DNA from: Hyphomicrobiales bacterium
GTDB lineage: Bacteria > Pseudomonadota > Alphaproteobacteria > Rhizobiales > Rhizobiaceae
Direction: 5' to 3'
DNA: 64,000 nt
Assembly (NCBI GenBank): GCA_900472675.1
Contig: UCJA01000015.1
Location: 310,001-374,000, forward strand
Part shown: piece after piece, positions 18,618 through 26,838 of the stretch
How positions within the stretch are numbered: the first letter of the stretch is position 1
Layout of the letters: every line of letters starts with the position of its first letter
Program-made: the position numbers and the translations under genes
The notes under the pieces: generated by a model
Seen by the model: only the letters and a program-made list of their open reading frames with translations
Database searches by the model: none
Told to the model about the DNA's origin: nothing

Positions 18618-18995
18618 ATGCGAACGATATTTCCCGCCGCCGCCGCTGCGGTGCTTCTTTTGACACTTCCCCCTGCGTCGGCCTTTGCCGATGGAGACGC
18701 CGAAAACGGCAAGAAGCTTTTCGCGCGCTGCAGCGCCTGCCACGCCATTACCGACCAGAACAAGGTCGGCCCGGGCTTGCACAACATCGTCGGCCGGCCG
18801 GCGGCGTCTCAGCCGCAGTACAAATATTCGCCGGCCTTGGCGGCTTCCGGCCTGACCTGGGACGAGCCGACGCTCGACACCTTCCTGAAGGCACCGACAA
18901 CACTGGTGAAGGGGACGCGCATGAACCTTGCCGTGGCGAAGGATCAGGACCGCGCCGACATCATCGCCTATCTCAAAACCCTGTCGGGCAACTGA
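18618..18995 (+). CDS. Class I soluble cytochrome c
   Basis: The 125-residue preprotein has a Sec signal peptide (about 1-24, ending SAFADG). A class I c-type cytochrome domain follows, with the heme motif CSACH at residues 38-42, the conserved GPGLHNIVGRPA segment and the likely axial methionine in KGTRMNLAV. It is periplasmic and should accept electrons. It lies between the hydrolase and the [2Fe-2S]/molybdenum subunits. Cytochromes are the known electron partners of periplasmic IorAB-type aldehyde or heterocycle oxidoreductases, so it is probably the acceptor for IorAB and feeds the terminal oxidase. The family is certain, the partnership inferred. Confidence 0.92.
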   Translation: MRTIFPAAAAAVLLLTLPPASAFADGDAENGKKLFARCSACHAITDQNKVGPGLHNIVGRPAASQPQYKYSPALAASGLTWDEPTLDTFLKAPTTLVKGTRMNLAVAKDQDRADIIAYLKTLSGN

Positions 18996-19025
18996 CCCCG
19001 GACCCTGCCGAGGAGGACAATCCCC

Positions 19026-19478
19026 ATGAAACAGCTCGTCATCAACGGCATCGCCCATGACGTGGATGCGCCCGACGACATGCCCCTTCTGTGGGTTCTG
19101 CGAGACGTTCTGGGAATGACCGGAACGAAATATGGCTGCGGCATCGCACAGTGCGGCGCCTGTACCGTTCATCTCGGCGACCAGGCGGTTCGTGCCTGCC
19201 AGACCACGCTGGACATGATCGAAGGCCAAGCCATCACCACGATCGAAGGCGCGGCGGGTAACCCGATCGGTGCAAAGGTGCAGACAGCCTGGCTGGAAAA
19301 GGAAGTGGTCCAGTGCGGCTACTGCCAGTCCGGCCAGATCATGTCGGCGATCGCGCTCCTGTCCACGAATGCAAAGCCCACCGATGCCGATATCGACGAT
19401 GCCATGGCCGGCAATATCTGTCGCTGCGGCACCTATGTGCGCATTCGCGAAGCCATCCACGCTGCAGCATCGCTCTGA
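19026..19478 (+). CDS. iorA: [2Fe-2S] subunit of an isoquinoline 1-oxidoreductase-type molybdenum hydroxylase
   Basis: The 150-residue protein is the small iron-sulfur subunit of a xanthine oxidase-family enzyme. Both clusters are complete: Cys38, Cys43, Cys46 and Cys58 for the plant-ferredoxin-type cluster, and Cys97, Cys100, Cys132 and Cys134 for the second cluster, in QCGYCQSGQ and CRCGTY. It has no signal peptide. In this two-subunit type the small subunit is thought to be carried across the membrane together with the Tat-exported large subunit. A GAGGA site precedes the ATG, and iorB starts 11 bases after its stop. The substrate (aldehyde or N-heterocycle) cannot be determined from this subunit. 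Confidence 0.93.
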   Translation: MKQLVINGIAHDVDAPDDMPLLWVLRDVLGMTGTKYGCGIAQCGACTVHLGDQAVRACQTTLDMIEGQAITTIEGAAGNPIGAKVQTAWLEKEVVQCGYCQSGQIMSAIALLSTNAKPTDADIDDAMAGNICRCGTYVRIREAIHAAASL

Positions 19479-19489
19479 GGGAAACGGTC

Positions 19490-21634
19490 ATGATCACCAA
19501 TCTCCACTCGCGCCGCGGCTTCCTCAAGGGAACGGCTCTCGCGACCGGCGGCATTCTCCTTTCGCTGCAACTGCCCGACGCAATGCGCAGCCGCGCCGCA
19601 CTTGCCGCCGATAGCACTGCCCCTTTCATTCCGAATGCCTTCGTCAAGATCGACGAGCACGGCGTCACCCTGATCATGCCGCACACCGAGGTCGGCCAGG
19701 GCATCTACACCTCCAGCGCCATGATGATGGCAGAAGAGCTGGAGCTCGATCTCGACCAGGTGACGGTGGAAGCTGCGCCGCCGGACATGTCGAAATATAT
19801 GGACCCCAATCTCTACGACCAGGCGACCGGCGGCTCCATGTCGACCCGCTCCGACTGGATGCGCCTGCGCCAGGCCGCCGCAGCGGCACGGATGATGATG
19901 GTATCGGCTGCGGCCGCCCGCTGGAACGTCGATCCGTCGACGCTGAAGGTCGAACGCGGCATCATCCGCAATCCTGCCAACGGGCAGCATCTGTCCTATG
20001 CCGAGATTGCACCGGCAGCCGCCGGTCAGCCTGTACCAACCAAGATCACGCTCAAGCAACCCTCGCAGTTTCGCCTGATCGGCACCGGCGCCAAACGGGT
20101 GGACACCCCGGCAAAGGTCAATGGATCGGCCGTCTACGGCATCGATATGCGCCTACCTGGCATGAAGATCGCAACGCTTGCCATGTCTCCGGTCAAGGGC
20201 GGCACGATCGCGTCCATGGATGAGGCGGCCTGTCGAGCGACCCCGGGCGTGGTCGATCTCGTCCGATCCGGCAATGACGCCGTCGCCGTGATCGGCGAGC
20301 ACATGTGGGCGGCGAAACAGGGCCTCGAGGCCCTCGCCATCACCTGGGACAGCGGCGCGAACGGCAAAGTGACGCTCGACAGCATCATCGAAAAGCTGGA
20401 CGAAGCGTCGAGGTCGCAAGGCGTCGTGATCCGCAATGAGAAGAACGCTCAGGCCTCCATCGACACGGCAGCGATAAAGCTTTCTGCGGTCTACCAGTCC
20501 CCCTTCCTGTCGCATTCGCCGCTCGAGCCGCTGAACTGCACGCTGCATATCACCGGAGACGGAGCGCAGCTTTGGGTCGGCACGCAGGTTCCGGTGCGGG
20601 CGCAGAAGGCCCTGGCCGATGCCATCGGGCTGTCGCCCGACAAGGTGACCGTCCACAACCAGCTGATGGGCGGCGCCTTTGGTCGCAGGCTCGACGTGGA
20701 CAGTATCGAGATTGCCGCCAAACTGCTGAAGGACATCCGCTATCCGGTCAAGATGGTCTGGACCCGCGAGCAGGACATGACGCACGACTATTACCGGCCC
20801 TATTACTACGACCGCGTCGCCGCCGGCCTTGATGCAGACCGCAGGCTCGTGGGGCGGACGCATCGCGTAACAGGCTCTTCCATCTATGCCCGCTGGGCCG
20901 CCGCCGCCTTCAAGAATGGCATCGATCCGGATGCGGTCGATTGCGCTGCGGAGACGCCCTATGACGAGGATGCGGTTCTCACCGATTATGTCCGCCAGGA
21001 ACCGGACGGCATGAACACGAGCTGGTGGCGCGGTGTCGGCCCGACCCACAACGTCTTCGTGGTCGAAAGCTTCGTGGACGAAATGGCCGCCGCCGCCAAG
21101 CAGGATCCTCTGGAGTTTCGCCGGCGGATGCTCACCCGCAATCCGAGAGCGCTTGCCGTTCTCGATCTTGCAGCGGAGAAGGCGGGTTGGGGGCAGCCTT
21201 TGCCGGCAGGCCACGGCCGCGGTATCAGCCTGCAGTTCGCTTTCGGGACATATCTGGCGCACATCCTCGATATCGATGCGACTTCATCAGACCAGATTAA
21301 GCTGATCCGCTCCGTCATTGCGGTGGACTGCGGCATCACCATCAATCCCGACACCGTCCTTGCCCAGATGCAGGGTGGGATGATCTTCGGCCTGAGCGCT
21401 GCCATGTTCAACCAGATCACGCTGACCGACGGAGCCGTCGACCAGACGAACTTCGATACGTACCGGGTCATGCGCATCAACGAGGTGCCGACGATCGAAG
21501 TGCACCACATCCTTAACAACGAGGCGCCCGGCGGCGTCGGCGAAGCGGCAACCTCGGCCGCGGCGGGCGCCCTTGCCAACGCCATTTGCGCGGCCACCGG
21601 CAAGCGCATCCGCAGCCTGCCACTCAGCGCCTGA
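19490..21634 (+). CDS. iorB: Molybdopterin-binding subunit of an isoquinoline 1-oxidoreductase-type enzyme
   Basis: The 714-residue protein is the large subunit of the xanthine oxidase family in its IorB form, which has molybdenum cofactor domains without a FAD subunit. It starts with a twin-arginine signal (SRRGFLKGTALATGG), so the mature enzyme is periplasmic. Typical segments are MPHTEVGQGIYTSSAMMMAE, VPVRAQKALADAIGL, QLMGGAFGRRLDVD and the C-terminal GVGEAATSAAAGALANAICA with the active-site glutamate in GVGEAA. The frame is open upstream inside iorA, but the ATG at 19490 has a GAGGG site and begins the signal peptide. A terminator follows. Relatives oxidise aldehydes, isoquinoline or nicotinate-like rings. 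The substrate here is unknown. Confidence 0.93.
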   Translation: MITNLHSRRGFLKGTALATGGILLSLQLPDAMRSRAALAADSTAPFIPNAFVKIDEHGVTLIMPHTEVGQGIYTSSAMMMAEELELDLDQVTVEAAPPDMSKYMDPNLYDQATGGSMSTRSDWMRLRQAAAAARMMMVSAAAARWNVDPSTLKVERGIIRNPANGQHLSYAEIAPAAAGQPVPTKITLKQPSQFRLIGTGAKRVDTPAKVNGSAVYGIDMRLPGMKIATLAMSPVKGGTIASMDEAACRATPGVVDLVRSGNDAVAVIGEHMWAAKQGLEALAITWDSGANGKVTLDSIIEKLDEASRSQGVVIRNEKNAQASIDTAAIKLSAVYQSPFLSHSPLEPLNCTLHITGDGAQLWVGTQVPVRAQKALADAIGLSPDKVTVHNQLMGGAFGRRLDVDSIEIAAKLLKDIRYPVKMVWTREQDMTHDYYRPYYYDRVAAGLDADRRLVGRTHRVTGSSIYARWAAAAFKNGIDPDAVDCAAETPYDEDAVLTDYVRQEPDGMNTSWWRGVGPTHNVFVVESFVDEMAAAAKQDPLEFRRRMLTRNPRALAVLDLAAEKAGWGQPLPAGHGRGISLQFAFGTYLAHILDIDATSSDQIKLIRSVIAVDCGITINPDTVLAQMQGGMIFGLSAAMFNQITLTDGAVDQTNFDTYRVMRINEVPTIEVHHILNNEAPGGVGEAATSAAAGALANAICAATGKRIRSLPLSA

Positions 21635-21658
21635 CGGCCGCGCCCTTCGCCGACACGG

Positions 21659-21692
21659 AAAAAGCCGCCGCGGGAAACCACGGCGGCTTTTT
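21659..21692. terminator. Bidirectional terminator between iorB and the MFS gene
   Basis: AAAAAGCCGCCG and CGGCGGCTTTTT form a stem around a ten-base loop, 25 bases after iorB. The A- and T-runs allow termination in both directions, and the convergent MFS gene ends at 21716. Confidence 0.88.
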
Positions 21693-21715
21693 ATCGCCCG
21701 TCAACAATCGTCGCT

Positions 21716-22957
21716 TCAGCGATTACTCTTCCCGTAGAACCGCCGATCGAGCCCGATGGCAATGGCTTCCGATAGGGCTGCGATGGCTCCTATCCCCCAG
21801 ACGGTTCCGGTTCCGATCACCCCTGCCCCCATGGCAGAACCGATCGAAAAGCCGAGATACATGGTCGACGTGTTGAGCGCCAAGGCGACCGAGGCCTGGG
21901 ACACGTCACCGGCGGCAATCAAACGGGCCATCTGCGCCGGAAAGAAAGACCAGACGCTAAAACCCCAGACAAGAACTGCCGCGAGAACAGGGACCAGCGC
22001 AGCAGCGGGGGAAAGAGGGGTGACAAGCGCAAGCACTGCGAATGCTGCGCCGAGCAGCACCAGCGACCAAAACACGACACGATTGGAACCGAAGCGGTCG
22101 TTCAGCCTGCCGCCCATCGTGACTCCGATGGCCGCCGCAACGCCCCATAGGGAAACGGTTGCACCAATGCCGGCCGGTCCGAAATCCAGAACCTCCGTCA
22201 GGTAAGGCGCAACATAGGGATAGGCCGTGTAGGCGCCGATGGACCAGAAGAGAGTTATCGCCAGGAGACGTAAGACCGGTTTCTGTCGAACAACACCCAG
22301 GCGCTGGCCGAGAGTGGCGACAGCGATCTGGCTTCCCGCATCCCTCCTGATGCCCCAAAGGATGCCGATGATCGCAACAAGACCCATCACGGCTACCGCC
22401 AGAAAGGTTGAGCGCCAGCCGAATGTATGGCCGACCAGCGCGCCGAGTGGCAGGCCGAGCGCGATCGCAATGGTCATTCCGCCGCTGACGATAGCGAGCG
22501 CCCGTCCCCTTTTCTCCGCCGGGACGATCACCCCGGCCAGGGAATTGGCGCTTGGGACATAGAGACCGGACGCAACCGCCATCAGGATCCGCGCGATCAT
22601 CAAGGTGGAGAAGGAGGACGAGAATGCCGCCAGAAGATTGCCAAGCGTAAAGATGACCATGGCAACCAGCAGCGTGTTGCGCCGACGCAGGCCTGCGGTC
22701 GCGACCGTGCTGATGGGCGAACTGAGGGACATGACCAAGGTGAAGACAATAACCAGCGTGGCAGTGGCCGACAGGCTCATGGCCACATCCTGCGCAATCG
22801 TTGGCAGAAGCGGCGCGATCATGAACCCCTCCGTTCCAATCGCGAACGTGCCGAGTGCCAGGAAGTAGGGCGGCAGGAGCGAAGCGGTTGCGGCAGGCGC
22901 ACCTTCGCCAGCGGTCTGCAGCGGTGCCCGGGAAGACAGTTCGGCTTTCTGGTGCAT
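21716..22957 (-). CDS. MFS transporter, DHA1 (AraJ/YdhP-like) family
   Basis: The 413-residue protein has twelve predicted membrane segments and the features of drug:H+ antiporter-1 transporters. The first helix is FALGTFAIGTEGFMIAPLLP. The loop after helix 2 has a shortened motif A-like TAGLRRRNTLL. A helix 4-5 region ILMAVASGLYVPSANSLAG and the antiporter motif-like GLPLGALVGHTFGWRSTF are present. Members export sugars, arabinose analogues or drugs. The first 25 residues are a polar cytoplasmic extension. It is convergent with iorB and is followed upstream by the aldo/keto reductase gene in the same direction, 146 bases away. Substrate unknown. Confidence 0.9.
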   Translation of the reverse strand: MHQKAELSSRAPLQTAGEGAPAATASLLPPYFLALGTFAIGTEGFMIAPLLPTIAQDVAMSLSATATLVIVFTLVMSLSSPISTVATAGLRRRNTLLVAMVIFTLGNLLAAFSSSFSTLMIARILMAVASGLYVPSANSLAGVIVPAEKRGRALAIVSGGMTIAIALGLPLGALVGHTFGWRSTFLAVAVMGLVAIIGILWGIRRDAGSQIAVATLGQRLGVVRQKPVLRLLAITLFWSIGAYTAYPYVAPYLTEVLDFGPAGIGATVSLWGVAAAIGVTMGGRLNDRFGSNRVVFWSLVLLGAAFAVLALVTPLSPAAALVPVLAAVLVWGFSVWSFFPAQMARLIAAGDVSQASVALALNTSTMYLGFSIGSAMGAGVIGTGTVWGIGAIAALSEAIAIGLDRRFYGKSNR

Positions 22958-23103
22958 GGGAGAATCTCCAGGCTGCAGAACGGCCGGCAGGAGATCGGCA
23001 GTTGCAGCGGCTTAAAGCGGGGGCGACGGATAGACTACTGGATCTCGCGGGCAGGCTTTTGCGCGCTACCCCACCTCGACGCGAGGCCGGCCGAAAGGTG
23101 GGA

Positions 23104-23970
23104 TCAGGACTTTCGACCGGCCTCATCCAGATCGCGAAACTCCTGATCGCTCAGGGCGACGGAGGCAGCCGCGACATTCTCTTCAAGATGCGCCACCTGA
23201 GACGTGCCGGGGATCGGCAGAATGACGGGGCTGCGCTTCAAGATCCAGGCCAGTGCGATCTGGCTTGGTGAGGCCCCTTTTCGCGCCGCCAGGCGGGACA
23301 GGATGGAGCCTTTTTCGAGGAGACGGCCAGCAGCAAGCGGATACCACGGTATGAAGCCGATGCCGTTTGCATCGCAATGGTCGAGAACATCTTCACTGCC
23401 TCGGTCCGTGAGGTTGAAACGGTTCTGCACCGTGGCGACGGGAAAGAAAGCACGCGCTGCCTCGATTTCCGCCACGCTGACTTCGCTGAGACCGGCGTGA
23501 CGGATGATGCCAGCCGCGAGAAGCTGGCGGATGGCATCGAACTGCTCGTCTTGAGGAACGCGCGGATCGATCCGGTGCAGTTGCCAGAGGTCGATGCGAT
23601 CGACGCCGAGCTTCCACGCGCTGCGATAGGCTTCCTGGATCAGATATTCCGGCCGGCCCAGAGGGTGCCATGCATCCGGGCCGGTGCGCACAAGACCCGC
23701 CTTCGTGGCGATGACCATGCTGCCGTAAGGATGCAGGGCCGCCCGGATCAACTGTTCGGAAATGTCGGGTCCATAGGAATTGGCCGTATCGACGAAGTTG
23801 ACCCCGAGCTGCGGCAGCCGACGAAGCGTGTCGATGGCCCCTGATCGATTGTCGGGCTCACCCCAGATTCCCCGTCCAGTGATGCGCATAGCACCAAAGC
23901 CCAGGCGGTTGACTTCCATATCCCCGCCAATGCGGAAGGTTCCCGATCGGCCGGCGTCGATATCTGACAT
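23104..23970 (-). CDS. Aldo/keto reductase
   Basis: The 288-residue TIM-barrel protein has the full aldo/keto reductase tetrad: Asp61 and Tyr66 in VDTANSYGP, Lys90 in IATKAG and His132 in LWQLHRIDP. The C-terminal cofactor segment [20 protein letters not shown] fits NADPH binding. It resembles the YdbC-type oxidoreductases that reduce small aldehydes such as pyridoxal. It is divergent from the TehA-like gene, with 169 bases between starts, and probably is co-transcribed with the downstream MFS exporter. The physiological substrate is unknown. Confidence 0.92.
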   Translation of the reverse strand: MSDIDAGRSGTFRIGGDMEVNRLGFGAMRITGRGIWGEPDNRSGAIDTLRRLPQLGVNFVDTANSYGPDISEQLIRAALHPYGSMVIATKAGLVRTGPDAWHPLGRPEYLIQEAYRSAWKLGVDRIDLWQLHRIDPRVPQDEQFDAIRQLLAAGIIRHAGLSEVSVAEIEAARAFFPVATVQNRFNLTDRGSEDVLDHCDANGIGFIPWYPLAAGRLLEKGSILSRLAARKGASPSQIALAWILKRSPVILPIPGTSQVAHLEENVAAASVALSDQEFRDLDEAGRKS

Positions 23971-24139
23971 GCTATCCTCGGTGCGATGAATGGACTGCCA
24001 TCCGTTTACCGCTGATCCGGCTGCTTCGATTGTCGAATACTGTCCAATTCGCCCATCCCTCCGCCGGACGGAGAAGCGCGATCATCCAATATTGGTCAAC
24101 CGCCGACGGCTTATCATCTGGCACGATCCGGAGACCGCC

Positions 24140-25135
24140 ATGAATGCCCTTCCTTCTCCCGTCATAAATGCTCCCCAAGGCAGTGCGGAACGCCGCATTC
24201 CAGTTGTCCCGGCAGCCTTCTTCGGCATCGTGCTCGGTCTCGGAGGCCTGGCCAATGCCTGGCGGGCGGCGGAAGCCTTGTGGCATCTCCCCGCGTGGCC
24301 CGGGCAAACGATCGGGCTGTTCGGCATGCTGGTCTGGCTGTTGCTTCTGGCCGGCTATGCACTGAAATGGATCCTGCTCCGACCCAGGGCACTCCAGGAA
24401 CTTGAGCATCCGGTGCAATGCTGTTTCGTCGGCCTGATCGGCGTCTCCACCATGCTGGTCGGTGCACTGGCCCTGCCCTATTCACCCGTCGCCGCACAAC
24501 TGCTTTTCTGGTGCGGCGCCCTGTGGACGGTTTCGTTTGCCGTCTGGCGCACCGGCGCGCTCTGGACCGGCGGTCGCGAGCCCACCACGACGACAGCGGT
24601 TCTCCACCTTCCCACCGTTGCGGGTTCCCATGTCCTTGCCATTGCCGGCGCTTCTCTCGGATATGGCGACATCGCCCAGCTGGCCTTTGGCGCTGGCTTC
24701 TTTTCATGGCTCGCGATCGAATCAGTGCTGCTGAACCGGCTGCTGACGGCACCGACTTTGGGCGAGCCCCTTCGTCCCACGATCGGGATCCAGCTCGCCC
24801 CACCGGCCGTCGGCGCTGTCGCCTATCTCAGCGCGACCACGGGCCCGCCCGATATGCTGGCGCATGCCATGCTGGGCTACGCTCTTCTCCAGTTGCTGCT
24901 GATGCTGAGGACGCTGCCCTGGGTAATGAAGCAGCCCTTCACCGCTGCTTACTGGGCCTATTCCTTCGGATTGACGGCGTTGGCGAGCGCCACGATCCGG
25001 ATGGCCGACCGCGGAGACGGCGGTATCGTGGCCAGTCTCGCGCTCCCGATCTTCGTGCTGGTCAACGCGGCCATCGCGCTTCTTGTCGTCGCAAGCGGCG
25101 TCGCCTTCGTCCGCGGAAAGCTCTTCCCGCAATAG
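24140..25135 (+). CDS. TehA/SLAC1-family membrane channel or transporter
   Basis: The 331-residue protein is hydrophobic throughout, with about ten membrane segments and the early block VPAAFFGIVLGLGGLANAWR, which matches the first helix of the TehA/SLAC1 family of anion channels (tellurite-resistance and dicarboxylate members). The region VAGSHVLAIAGASLGYGD and the central phenylalanine-rich helices also fit. The frame extends 50 codons upstream, but that part is polar. The ATG at 24140 has GGAG upstream. It is divergent from the aldo/keto reductase. A role in tellurite resistance should not be assumed, because most relatives are anion channels of unknown cargo. Confidence 0.85.
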   Translation: MNALPSPVINAPQGSAERRIPVVPAAFFGIVLGLGGLANAWRAAEALWHLPAWPGQTIGLFGMLVWLLLLAGYALKWILLRPRALQELEHPVQCCFVGLIGVSTMLVGALALPYSPVAAQLLFWCGALWTVSFAVWRTGALWTGGREPTTTTAVLHLPTVAGSHVLAIAGASLGYGDIAQLAFGAGFFSWLAIESVLLNRLLTAPTLGEPLRPTIGIQLAPPAVGAVAYLSATTGPPDMLAHAMLGYALLQLLLMLRTLPWVMKQPFTAAYWAYSFGLTALASATIRMADRGDGGIVASLALPIFVLVNAAIALLVVASGVAFVRGKLFPQ

Positions 25136-25324
25136 CTCAGGGGCCTGCCAGCCTGACCTGACACCACGACGCGTTCGACGCAGCGCCATTCGCCAATACC
25201 GGCCGTCTGGGCGGGCTTATGGTGGAGCTCAAGGGATGTCTGCAGATGCCGTTTCCATGACATGGGAGACCGGACGTCCGAGAGCCGAGAATGAACCGTC
25301 CCAAACAAGCAAAGGAGCACTGAC

Positions 25325-25864
25325 ATGACGTCACGTATCGACACACCGGCTGCCACCGCAGCGACCGGCGAAACCGCGGAGGTCTTCGCGGCAATCCGCA
25401 AGTCCATCGGCATGGTCCCGAATGCCTATGCCGCCATCGGGGCGTTGAACACACCCGCCCTTCAGGCAATGCTTGCGGCGGATGCAGCGCTGGCGCAGGG
25501 CGCGCTGTCCGCCCAGGATCGCGAAACGGTCAAGCTCGTCGTCAGTGCGGTTGCCGGCTGTGACTACTGCGTGGCGGCACACAGCCTTGCCGGCAAGGCA
25601 TCCGGCATACCCGTCGACGCCGTGCGCGCCATCCGGGCGCTTGAGCCGACCGGCGACGCACGCCGCGATGCCTTGGTCCGCTTCGTGCGCATTCTTCAGG
25701 AGCATCCTGGCACCCTGGACAAGGCCGAACTCGATGCCTTCCGCTCGGCAGGTTTCCCGGATCAGGCCGTCGTGGATGTCGCGCTGGCGATCGCAGTCAT
25801 TAGCTTTACCAACGTGTTCAACCGCATCAACGACACCACCGTCGATTTCCCGCCGCTGAAGTGA
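25325..25864 (+). CDS. AhpD-like carboxymuconolactone decarboxylase family protein
   Basis: The 179-residue protein has the AhpD-type active site: Glu67 in the segment ETVKLVVSAVAGC, Cys79 and Cys82 in CDYC, and His86. This E-CxxC-H arrangement supports thiol-based peroxidase or disulfide-reductase activity rather than lactone decarboxylation. It also has the family's final block FTNVFNRINDTTVDFP. A clear AAAGGAG site precedes the ATG. It stands alone between the TehA-like gene and an unknown gene on the same strand. Together with the hydrolase and cytochrome operon it may belong to a stress or detoxification set, but that is inference. Confidence 0.92.
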   Translation: MTSRIDTPAATAATGETAEVFAAIRKSIGMVPNAYAAIGALNTPALQAMLAADAALAQGALSAQDRETVKLVVSAVAGCDYCVAAHSLAGKASGIPVDAVRAIRALEPTGDARRDALVRFVRILQEHPGTLDKAELDAFRSAGFPDQAVVDVALAIAVISFTNVFNRINDTTVDFPPLK

Positions 25865-25998
25865 CGTTGCAGCTCCCTATGCGAGAAGGCTTGCATCGGA
25901 GCTCATTCTGACTTGCTGCCTCTCCGTCATTGGGGAGAGGCAGGCTGAAAACTGTCCTCCACCCGCAACACCCCGGCTAAGGATCAAAGGAAAAGACG

Positions 25999-26838
25999 AT
26001 GGCGACGACGCTCGCGCAGACAATAATGGATGCCCATGGCGGCCTTCAGACATGGAAGAGGTTCACCCGGCTGACGGCGCATCTGAAGCAGGGCGGCGCG
26101 CTCTGGGGGCTCAAGGGCCATGCCGGTAAGCTTGACGAAACCAATGTCACTGTCGGGCTTGGCGATGCGTGGGCGTCGCACCATCCGTTTGGTGCCGATG
26201 GCAGGACGAGCCTGTTCCGGCCTGACCGGGTCGAGATCATAGATGGCTCCGGCGTCGTTCTTGAGGCGCTCGACGCGCCGCGCGACAGCTTTGCCGGGCA
26301 TACGCTTGAGACGGCCTGGAATGAGCCGCAACTGGCCTATTTTGCCGGCATCGCCATGTGGACCTACCTCAACATGCCCTTCCTTCTGGCAGCGCCAGGG
26401 GTTGTCTCTGAGCAGCTCTCGGACTGGAGCGAACAAGGCGAAACCTGGCAGCGCCTCAAGGTGACCTTTCCCAGGGAAATTGCCACGCACAGCACAATCC
26501 AGACCCTCTATGTGGATGCAGACGGTCTGCTGAAGCGGCACGATTACGATGTCGAGATTGCCGGCAACACGCCGGGCGCTCATTACATGTCCGGCTACAC
26601 GACGGTCTCGGGCATCAAGTTTCCGACCGAGCGGCGGATCTTCCCGCGTCAGGCCGACGGGACGTCGCTGCCCGAACCGCTGGTTGTTTCGATCGATCTT
26701 TCGAGATTACGCTCGCCTGACGGACGAGCGCTGCCGGCGATGATGCTTCGGCGAGGAGAACAAGTTAAGCCGCCTTTGCCTCATGCATCCATCGTGTCCG
26801 AGCCGGTCGATGCTGCCGCCGAGTGTTGCAAAGCCTGA
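25999..26838 (+). CDS. Conserved-looking protein of unknown function
   Basis: The 279-residue protein is not recognised with confidence. It has no signal peptide or membrane helix. The sequence is rich in aromatic residues and beta-prone stretches (GALWGLKGHAGKLDET, YMSGYTTVSGIKFPTERRIF). It resembles lipocalin- or LolA-like outer-membrane-lipoprotein-type beta sheets found in uncharacterised plant-associated bacterial proteins. An AAAGGAAA site precedes the ATG. Its last 19 codons overlap the 3' end of the convergent histidine kinase gene by 58 bases, and the C-terminal tail (ending AECCKA) may be a read-through extension. It follows the AhpD-like gene by 134 bases and may share its transcript. 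Confidence 0.75.
   Translation: MATTLAQTIMDAHGGLQTWKRFTRLTAHLKQGGALWGLKGHAGKLDETNVTVGLGDAWASHHPFGADGRTSLFRPDRVEIIDGSGVVLEALDAPRDSFAGHTLETAWNEPQLAYFAGIAMWTYLNMPFLLAAPGVVSEQLSDWSEQGETWQRLKVTFPREIATHSTIQTLYVDADGLLKRHDYDVEIAGNTPGAHYMSGYTTVSGIKFPTERRIFPRQADGTSLPEPLVVSIDLSRLRSPDGRALPAMMLRRGEQVKPPLPHASIVSEPVDAAAECCKA

Noticed and set aside
12650-26838. Possible genomic island with attachment sites at tRNA-Ala
   Set aside because: No integrase gene and no second copy of the tRNA 3' end were found, so a defined island with att sites is not claimed.
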